DNA from: Branchiostoma floridae
Lineage: Eukaryota > Chordata > Leptocardii > Amphioxiformes > Branchiostomatidae
Assembly: GCF_000003815.2 (NCBI RefSeq)
Contig: NC_049984.1
Location: forward strand, 20,963,590 to 21,002,331
Length of the DNA: 38,742 bases
Direction of reading: 5' to 3'
The notes below the pieces were generated by a model that was given only the letters and a program-made list of their open reading frames with translations, searched no databases and had not been told where the DNA came from. The translations under genes and the position numbers were made by a program. Each line of letters starts with the position of its first letter. The first letter of the stretch is position 1. Shown here piece by piece: positions 38,701 through 38,742 of this stretch.

Positions 38701-38742
38701 CTGAAGGCTTCCAGTGCAGCAAATCGCTTTCTTATTATGCAC
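7610..38742 (+). CDS. PHKB: PHKB, phosphorylase b kinase regulatory subunit beta (26 exons, 3' end missing)
   Basis: Exons in order: 7610-7709, 9841-9979, 11516-11615, 12847-12954, 14260-14456, 14838-14901, 15463-15558, 15726-15820, 16378-16480, 17918-17975, 19846-19926, 20817-20972, 21566-21669, 23257-23309, 23982-24075, 25198-25281, 26016-26120, 28503-28585, 31121-31211, 32202-32275, 32763-32874, 33379-33505, 33874-33931, 36035-36125, 37040-37242, 38673 to the edge. Phases join without a stop into about 882 codons; from memory vertebrate PHKB is about 1,090 residues, so roughly the last fifth is missing. Diagnostic stretches include [45 protein letters not shown]-like [34 protein letters not shown] and [14 protein letters not shown]. 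Residues about 20-400 form the glucoamylase (GH15)-like region of the PhK alpha/beta family. Family role: it is a scaffold and inhibitory subunit of the (alpha-beta-gamma-delta)4 kinase that activates glycogen phosphorylase in the cytosol. The predicted N-terminus is short and lacks the vertebrate PKA-site region. A basophilic site, RKAST (Ser at about 685), sits in the linker where vertebrates have KRQSS. Confidence 0.96.
8097..8345 (+). mobile_element. tRNA-derived SINE, copy 1
   Basis: A tRNA-like head has an A-box-like TGGCACAGCGTTAGTG and a B-box-like GTTCAAATCC. The common body follows: ATCTTGTGCCCTTGGGAAAG, GCACTTTACACGACTTTCCT, then AGCTTCGGCTAGGG, ATGGAGGTCCCGTG and GTTAAAGAACCC. It lies in PHKB intron 1, sense orientation. 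A tail-only fragment of a related element is at 8905-8975. Confidence 0.88.
8502..8590 (+). repeat. 48-bp tandem duplication
   Basis: Two copies of CTTGTTGAGATTCATTG with GATTGATCCTCGAATCT follow each other with 48-bp spacing (8502 and 8550) and few differences. It is in PHKB intron 1. No coding or regulatory reading was found. Confidence 0.9.
8905..8975 (+). mobile_element. SINE tail fragment
   Basis: TTTGGTCCCGTGGATGGGGG and ATGTTAAAGAACCCAACACA match the 3' body of the SINE at 8097-8345. The head is missing. Confidence 0.65.
9000..9325 (+). repeat. Dispersed repeat with GGGCAAGT motifs, copy 1
   Basis: Shares blocks in inverted orientation with 29285-29520: CTTGCCCAATCGGGCAAGT, AATTGAGTGAGATTTTGAT, ACAGTCATGATATCAAGCA, ATGCCATTGCTGGAGGTGAA. 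The internal CACTTGCCC/GGGCAAGTG pairs make short hairpins. The superfamily is not recognised. Confidence 0.75.
9328..9606. mobile_element. Foldback element CATCCTCC family, copy A
   Basis: Arms of about 75 bp: CATCCTCCCATGCAGGGACA on the left mirrors a right end finishing CTACGTTGGAGGATG. Inner blocks CTGTCTGAATGTACCCTGCT and AGCAGGGTACATCCAGACAG are complementary. Related copies are at 19007-19381 and 27415-27773; all share a core with TCTCTGATTGGCTGACAGCT. No transposase. Confidence 0.85.
9695..9790 (+). repeat. Dispersed repeat 'AAAAGTAGTTACTCAAGCAA', copy 1
   Basis: AGTAGTTACTCAAGCAATTG, GGATATGGTTTTGAAAACGG and TCAGTGACACTGTC are shared, with variation, with 20165-20280. It lies close upstream of PHKB exon 2. 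The family is not named. Confidence 0.65.
9841..9979 (+). CDS. PHKB: PHKB exon 2
   Basis: The acceptor follows a strong T-rich tract (TTTCTTTCAG). It encodes [20 protein letters not shown] then [20 protein letters not shown]. The donor is ACAG|GTGAGC, phase 2. Confidence 0.95.
10014..10228 (+). repeat. About 210-bp dispersed repeat, copy 1
   Basis: Matches 14034-14237 in the same orientation through AGGCTTTTAGCCAGGC, TCATCTGGACRC, ATAACAAGAAATTTGA, AAATCCTCTG, AGCATGAARTTCTGATTGA, AGGTCATCTG and CAGTATTTTTGC. It may be a segment duplication or an interspersed element. It lies in intron 2 just after exon 2. Confidence 0.85.
10514..11151. mobile_element. Possible hAT-like element
   Basis: The left end CAGGGGTTGAAGTACTTGGT and the right-end complement CAGGGCTTGAAATACTTTTT are similar, each followed by GGTTGCCCAGT or its near equivalent. 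The CAGGG termini suggest hAT. Target-site flanks GTATATTA and GTACCAAA match poorly. The interior has no transposase frame. Confidence 0.5.
11219..11402. mobile_element. MITE-like inverted repeat upstream of PHKB exon 3
   Basis: Arms of about 55 bp: left ACATTTCAATGTCTGTCAGA through TTCTAACTGGAGTTCTGCTT, right the complement ending CATCGAAACGT. The loop of about 70 bp has its own palindromic CTATATG/CATATAG. It lies 113 bp before exon 3. Confidence 0.85.
11516..11615 (+). CDS. PHKB: PHKB exon 3
   Basis: Encodes [30 protein letters not shown], nearly identical to vertebrate PHKB. The acceptor is GTCCAG|GAG and the donor GAAG|GTCAGT, phase 0. Confidence 0.97.
11790..11935 (+). mobile_element. 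tRNA-derived SINE, copy 2 (truncated)
   Basis: The B-box-like GTGTTCAAATCCTG is followed by CATGTCACCGATCTTGTGCC and CAGGTGAAAATGAGCACCTA. It ends before the CCCGTG/AAAGAACCC tail seen in copy 1. PHKB intron 3. Confidence 0.85.
12188..12533. mobile_element. hAT-like MITE in PHKB intron 3
   Basis: Terminal inverted repeats CAGGGCTCTAGCCAGC and GCTGGCTAGAGCCCTG. Flanking octamers AGGGAGTC and GGGTAGTC agree at 6 of 8 positions, consistent with an aged 8-bp target duplication. At about 346 bp it is too short to encode a transposase. Confidence 0.8.
12847..12954 (+). CDS. PHKB: PHKB exon 4
   Basis: Encodes [20 protein letters not shown] and [16 protein letters not shown]. The acceptor is GTCAATAG|GTA and the donor CTTCAG|GTGAGG, phase 0. 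Confidence 0.95.
13309..13560 (+). mobile_element. tRNA-derived SINE, copy 3
   Basis: The head GCGTAGCGCAGCAGCAGAG is diverged and its B box is lost. The body GTGTCACCGATCTTGTGCCC through TAGCTTCGGCTAGGACCGTC and AAAGAACCCGCCACATG is clear. PHKB intron 4. Confidence 0.87.
14034..14237 (+). repeat. About 210-bp dispersed repeat, copy 2
   Basis: Second copy of the element described at 10014-10228. It ends about 22 bp before exon 5, so it probably contributes to that exon's upstream splicing region (CAGTATTTTTGCCTCTCTGG). Confidence 0.85.
14260..14456 (+). CDS. PHKB: PHKB exon 5
   Basis: Encodes [40 protein letters not shown] and [15 protein letters not shown], part of the glucoamylase-like helical toroid region. 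The acceptor is TTTCCAG|ATT and the donor ACCAG|GTAAGC, phase 2. Confidence 0.97.
14457..14837 (+). other. PHKB intron 5, nothing recognised
   Basis: AT-rich intron sequence. No conserved frame, array or element was found on either strand. Confidence 0.7.
14838..14901 (+). CDS. PHKB: PHKB exon 6
   Basis: Encodes [20 protein letters not shown] then KQ. The acceptor is CTGCCAG|CTC and the donor AACAG|GTGAAG, phase 0. Confidence 0.96.
15190..15366 (+). mobile_element. tRNA-derived SINE, copy 4 (diverged)
   Basis: The B-box-like GGGTTCAAGTCCCC is near-canonical. It is followed by a diverged body with AAGAAAGGCACTGAAATGA, CTCAGGTGAAAATGAGCACC and AAATGGAGGTCCCATG. PHKB intron 6. Confidence 0.8.
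15463..15558 (+). CDS. PHKB: PHKB exon 7
   Basis: Encodes [20 protein letters not shown] and LLPRESSSK. The acceptor is GTCTCCAG|GGT and the donor CCAAG|GTAAGG, phase 0. Confidence 0.97.
15726..15820 (+). CDS. PHKB: PHKB exon 8
   Basis: Encodes [20 protein letters not shown] and TQDKVI. The acceptor is CCCTACAG|AAC and the donor ATCAG|GTACAG, phase 2. Confidence 0.96.
16009..16221. mobile_element. TA-flanked MITE, copy 1 (CTGTAAATGCAG ends)
   Basis: Ends CTGTAAATGCAGAAATGTTC and AACTTAAATGCAT...TTACAG with TA on both sides, as in Tc1/mariner-type insertions. The interior alternates GTTCGCGG and CCGCGAAC motifs, making it self-complementary and CpG-dense. A second copy is at 31279-31481. Confidence 0.87.
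16378..16480 (+). CDS. PHKB: PHKB exon 9
   Basis: Encodes [20 protein letters not shown] and [12 protein letters not shown], one of the best conserved blocks of the family. The acceptor is GTTGTAG|AAA and the donor TTAAG|GTATGG, phase 0. Confidence 0.97.
16739..17811. mobile_element. Repeat element bounded by ACCTCCATGAAA, with internal duplication
   Basis: Starts ACCTCCATGAAA (16739) and ends TTTTTTCATGGAGGT (about 17811). The inside is AT-rich with ATTATGCAAAT motifs. A duplicated module occurs at about 17085-17250 and 17385-17540 (ACCTACATACCAAAAAT-like, CCGTT-TTCC, AGTTATC, TTGACAAAAA, TAGGGG). A (CA)n microsatellite at 17729-17775 lies near the right end. It is non-coding and occupies most of PHKB intron 9. 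Confidence 0.75.
17918..17975 (+). CDS. PHKB: PHKB exon 10
   Basis: Encodes [19 protein letters not shown]. The acceptor is CCCACAG|TTA and the donor GATG|GTGAGT, phase 1. Confidence 0.96.
17976..19006 (+). other. PHKB intron 10, left part
   Basis: No gene. At 18365-18430 there is a local run of GGACCTG and its complement (CAGGTCC), which can fold back but has no element ends. The remainder is AT-rich single-copy-looking sequence. Confidence 0.6.
19007..19381. mobile_element. Foldback element CATCCTCC family, copy C (diverged)
   Basis: The left end CATCGTCCTAACGCCTGGTC and the right end CGTGTGTAGGAGGATG are related to copies A and B. ATGGGGCCCTGCTATCTAG near the left mirrors GATAGCAGGGCCCCATAGG near the right. 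The core AGCTGTCAACCAATCAGAGA is the complement of copy A's core. Confidence 0.75.
19846..19926 (+). CDS. PHKB: PHKB exon 11
   Basis: Encodes [20 protein letters not shown] then LQDKGEL. The acceptor is AAACAG|GTG and the donor CTCG|GTTAGT, phase 1. Confidence 0.93.
20165..20280 (+). repeat. Dispersed repeat 'AGTAGTTACT', copy 2, palindromic
   Basis: AGTAGTTACTCATGACAAGC opposes CAGTTGCTTGAGTAACTACT at the right. The centre GGATATGGTCTTGGAAACGG matches 9727-9748. PHKB intron 11. Confidence 0.7.
20313..20844 (+). repeat. 56/62-bp minisatellite embedding the PHKB exon 12 splice acceptor
   Basis: Nine copies of ACATGTAG|GTGTGGTCATCC begin at 20351, 20413, 20469, 20525, 20587, 20643, 20699, 20761 and 20817; the last is exon 12 itself. 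Spacing is 56 or 62 bp depending on one or two ACATGT hexamers. Each unit holds the acceptor AG plus 28 nt of exon (coding VVIPKYYF), then GTACATGATGCTCC instead of the exon continuation. If an upstream acceptor were used, the frame would hit TAG, formed by the next acceptor. Confidence 0.95.
20817..20972 (+). CDS. PHKB: PHKB exon 12
   Basis: Encodes [20 protein letters not shown], an acidic linker and [18 protein letters not shown]. The acceptor is ATGTAG|GTG and the donor ATTGG|GTAAGG, phase 1. The first 28 nt of this exon and its acceptor are repeated eight more times upstream (see 20313-20844). Only this last copy continues into TTGCTGAGG and the conserved frame. Confidence 0.95.
21003..21045 (+). 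mobile_element. tRNA-like SINE head fragment
   Basis: TGTTGGCCTAATGGTTAGGG with GTGTTGGGCCC looks like an A-box region of a tRNA-derived SINE. The B box and body are missing. PHKB intron 12. Confidence 0.5.
21566..21669 (+). CDS. PHKB: PHKB exon 13
   Basis: Encodes [20 protein letters not shown] and [12 protein letters not shown]. The acceptor is TCACCAG|TGG and the donor GTCAG|GTCAGG, phase 0. A 20-bp array whose units repeat CAG|GTCAGT begins at this donor. Confidence 0.92.
21665..22610 (+). repeat. 20-bp minisatellite starting at the PHKB exon 13 donor
   Basis: About 45 units of AGGTCAGTTAACTCATAAAC, strictly 20-bp phased from 21700 to about 22290 and degenerate to 22610. Most units read CAG|GTCAGT and some CTG|GTCAGT. 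The authentic donor AGTCAG|GTCAGG lies at the array's left edge and shares the motif. Confidence 0.96.
22611..23256 (+). other. PHKB intron 13, right part, nothing recognised
   Basis: AT-rich non-repetitive intron. Frames here lack family similarity. Confidence 0.65.
23257..23309 (+). CDS. PHKB: PHKB exon 14
   Basis: Encodes [17 protein letters not shown], matching the VALIAES block of vertebrates. The acceptor is GTTTCAG|AGC and the donor ACCAG|GTGAAT, phase 2. Confidence 0.88.
23982..24075 (+). CDS. PHKB: PHKB exon 15
   Basis: Encodes [20 protein letters not shown] and [11 protein letters not shown], virtually invariant in PHKB. The acceptor chosen is GTGTGTAG|TCTGCAG, because it restores LQ and phase. 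The AG 7 nt downstream would shift the frame. The donor is CAAG|GTAAGG, phase 0. Confidence 0.95.
24076..25197 (+). other. PHKB intron 15, no recognised element
   Basis: Contains a GC-richer patch at 24130-24310 with CCAATCAG and CCAATCACG motifs. No ends, arrays or conserved frames were found. Confidence 0.6.
25198..25281 (+). CDS. PHKB: PHKB exon 16
   Basis: Encodes [20 protein letters not shown] and IGSLGTSK. The acceptor is GTGCAG|GTC and the donor CCAAG|GTAACA, phase 0. Confidence 0.96.
25430..25800. other. CpG-richer block in PHKB intron 16
   Basis: GAGACGTCGTTGTG, GCTGCACGCGTCATT and GAAACGCTTCCGGAG make a local CpG cluster unlike flanking intron sequence. It may be an old transposon, but I could not find matching ends. 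Confidence 0.4.
26016..26120 (+). CDS. PHKB: PHKB exon 17
   Basis: Encodes [20 protein letters not shown] then [15 protein letters not shown]. The acceptor is GTACAG|ATC and the donor CAAG|GTATGT, phase 0. Confidence 0.97.
26465..26860. mobile_element. Palindromic repeat in PHKB intron 17
   Basis: CATGGCCACACCAATTTTAT and CTGTTGCTTCTTGGA near the left face TCCAAGAAGCAATAAATAAA and TTTGTTGTGGCCCAAC near the right in inverted orientation. T- and A-runs lie inside. Ends and target duplication not defined. Confidence 0.6.
27415..27773. mobile_element. Foldback element CATCCTCC family, copy B
   Basis: Left CATCCTCCTATGCAGGGACA and right GCTGCGTAGGAGGATG are inverted. CTGCCTGTCTGGATGTACGC opposes GCACATCCAGACAGGCAG, and TTTCAACCGTCACC opposes GGTGACGGTTGAAA. 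Copy A at 9328-9606 shares the termini and TATTCTCTGATT core. PHKB intron 17. Confidence 0.88.
28503..28585 (+). CDS. PHKB: PHKB exon 18
   Basis: Encodes [20 protein letters not shown] then LLRDENI, matching the LQFIKQYW and RPLFLVLIREDNIR blocks. The acceptor is TTTGTAG|GAC and the donor ATCAG|GTAAAA, phase 2. Confidence 0.94.
29285..29520 (-). repeat. Dispersed repeat with GGGCAAGT motifs, copy 2
   Basis: Minus-strand copy of the family at 9000-9325; shared blocks include CTTGCCCAATTGGGCAAGT and GCATTTTCACTTCCAATGATG. Superfamily not recognised. Confidence 0.75.
29521..31120 (+). other. PHKB intron 18, right part, nothing recognised
   Basis: Long AT-rich intron. CATGGTCCAGTGT/CTATGGTCCAGTGT recur at about 29820-29862. 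No element ends, no conserved frame on either strand. Confidence 0.6.
31121..31211 (+). CDS. PHKB: PHKB exon 19
   Basis: Encodes [20 protein letters not shown] and [10 protein letters not shown]. The acceptor is CTTGACAG|AAG and the donor TTCAG|GTGAGG, phase 0. Confidence 0.94.
31279..31481. mobile_element. TA-flanked MITE, copy 2
   Basis: Ends CTGTAAATGCAGAAATGTTT and CTTAAATGCATTTACAG, flanked by TA. It matches copy 1 (16009-16221) throughout with CpG-to-TpG/CpA-type changes (GTTTGCGG for GTTCGCGG). It begins 67 bp after exon 19. Confidence 0.9.
32202..32275 (+). CDS. PHKB: PHKB exon 20
   Basis: Encodes [20 protein letters not shown] then IGLG. The acceptor is ACCTCAG|ACT and the donor GGCAG|GTAGGG, phase 2. 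A TG-rich microsatellite follows in the intron. Confidence 0.92.
32310..32460 (+). repeat. TG-rich microsatellite
   Basis: Imperfect (TG)n interrupted by GCGC, TAC and CAT. It can adopt Z-DNA. It lies 35 bp after the exon 20 donor; frames across it are low-complexity artefacts. Confidence 0.9.
32490..32700 (+). repeat. About 30-bp degenerate minisatellite in PHKB intron 20
   Basis: About seven units of AGTTCAGTACCAGGGACAGT followed by GTGTGATG, with length and base variation. Unlike the other PHKB arrays it does not reach an exon boundary. Confidence 0.88.
32763..32874 (+). CDS. PHKB: PHKB exon 21 (regulatory linker)
   Basis: Encodes a charged, poorly conserved linker: [42 protein letters not shown] fits a PKA-type site (R-K-x-S) at about Ser685. 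The vertebrate linker carries KRQSS at the comparable place. The acceptor is GTGTACAG|TCT and the donor GGAC|GTGAGT, phase 0. Confidence 0.85.
33165..33378 (+). repeat. 38-47-bp minisatellite embedding the PHKB exon 22 acceptor
   Basis: TTAG|GACATG occurs at 33208, 33255, 33293, 33336 and finally 33379, the true exon. Spacings are 47, 38, 43 and 43 bp. The unit is GACATGGTGAACAGAC, then ATTTCCAGTATGTTGTGCAT, then GTTAG. The exon departs after GACATG. Confidence 0.92.
33379..33505 (+). CDS. PHKB: PHKB exon 22
   Basis: Encodes [20 protein letters not shown] and [18 protein letters not shown]. The acceptor is CATGTTAG|GAC and the donor GAAG|GTAAGC, phase 1. The acceptor and GACATG are repeated upstream (see 33165-33378). 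Confidence 0.94.
33506..33873 (+). other. PHKB intron 22, nothing recognised
   Basis: Short AT-rich intron; no array or element. Confidence 0.65.
33874..33931 (+). CDS. PHKB: PHKB exon 23
   Basis: Encodes [19 protein letters not shown], matching vertebrate GTVSDHIERVYRRAG. The acceptor is TGTACAG|GCA and the donor TACTG|GTGAGT, phase 2. Confidence 0.93.
34400..36034 (+). repeat. 69-bp minisatellite embedding the PHKB exon 24 acceptor
   Basis: Units begin GTCGGTGGTGCGCCTAACGC (for example 34462, 34531, 34600; after the gap 35625, 35694, 35763, 35828, 35897, 35966) and end TGTTTGTACCTGTCAG. Each holds a branch-point-like TTGAC, a T-rich tract and CAG. The true exon 24 at 36035 differs only at GCCTGACGG and beyond. 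A gap of Ns interrupts the array, so the copy number is unknown; about 17 units are visible. Using an upstream acceptor would give an in-frame TGA at unit position 44. Confidence 0.95.
35150..35564. other. Assembly gap (415 N)
   Basis: The gap falls wholly within the 69-bp array, as expected when an assembler cannot span near-identical units. Real length is unknown. Frames read through it are meaningless. Confidence 0.99.
36035..36125 (+). CDS. PHKB: PHKB exon 24
   Basis: Encodes [20 protein letters not shown] and [10 protein letters not shown], matching vertebrate FSSSIAPHITTFLVHGKQ. The acceptor is CTGTCAG|GTC and the donor AACAG|GTGAGT, phase 0. The acceptor and first ~22 nt are repeated upstream in a 69-bp array. 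Only this copy continues past CGCCTGACGG into the conserved frame. Confidence 0.94.
36274..36336. repeat. Short inverted repeat in PHKB intron 24
   Basis: GTGTCTAGCACACAATTTAT opposes AAATTGTGCTAGACATCAT; arms of about 27 bp with a few mismatches and nearly no loop. Confidence 0.75.
37040..37242 (+). CDS. PHKB: PHKB exon 25
   Basis: Encodes [40 protein letters not shown] and [13 protein letters not shown]. The acceptor is GGTACAG|GTG and the donor GTCGG|GTAAGT, phase 2. It is strongly conserved with vertebrate PHKB. Confidence 0.97.
37730..38025 (-). mobile_element. tRNA-derived SINE, copy 5
   Basis: On the minus strand: head TGTGGCACAATCGACAGCGC and GTTTGAACCCCGCC (B-box-like), body CTTGTCCCCTTGGGAAAGGC, AGCTTCTGCTAGGGTCGTCC and AAATGGAGGTCCCGTA, tail AAAAGAACCTGCCACAC. 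PHKB intron 25, antisense to the gene. Confidence 0.9.
38673..38742 (+). CDS. PHKB: PHKB exon 26 (partial, cut by window edge)
   Basis: The acceptor is TCCTTCAG|CTG. It encodes [15 protein letters not shown], matching vertebrate IGWIIHAMEYEL, then AANRFLIMH, which departs from the expected sequence. This region is alternatively spliced in vertebrates, so it may be a variant exon. It is truncated at the window end. Confidence 0.8.

Overview
This is animal nuclear DNA, most likely from a lancelet (Branchiostoma). It is intron-rich, every exon found obeys GT-AG, the introns are loaded with minisatellites, foldback elements and tRNA- and 5S-derived SINEs, and there are no bacterial-style operons. 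The lancelet assignment rests on recalled resemblance of the SINEs and minisatellites to amphioxus repeats and on protein similarity to, but clear divergence from, vertebrate orthologues. No database search was run.

Two protein-coding genes stand head to head. On the minus strand, GPATCH1 (a G-patch, spliceosome-associated protein) starts at 7335 and runs leftwards. Its first five exons, through the G-patch motif, end at 2584, and the rest lies beyond the left edge. On the plus strand, PHKB (the beta regulatory subunit of phosphorylase b kinase) starts at 7610 and runs off the right edge. I placed 26 consecutive exons, whose phases join without a break into about 882 codons. The 274 bp between the two start codons is the presumed bidirectional promoter.

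Layout: 1-1404 is a 41-bp minisatellite. 1500-2060 is a foldback element. 2584-7335 is GPATCH1, with its introns holding a palindromic transposon, a hAT-like element, a 19-bp C-rich minisatellite, a decayed transposon touching a splice site, a near-perfect hairpin and a 5S-rRNA-derived SINE. 7336-7609 is the promoter. 7610-38742 is PHKB, with its introns holding at least five tRNA-type SINE copies, two copies of a TA-flanked MITE, three members of a foldback family, other dispersed repeats and five tandem arrays.

The most striking signal is that four PHKB tandem arrays abut exon boundaries and have copied the splice site. Three (before exons 12, 22 and 24) repeat the authentic 3' splice site with the first bases of the exon. 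One (after exon 13) repeats a 5' splice-site-like motif about 45 times. The spliceosome must therefore pick the true site from stacks of near-identical decoys, and in two arrays an upstream choice would create an in-frame stop. No toxin, virus, CRISPR or prokaryotic system was seen.
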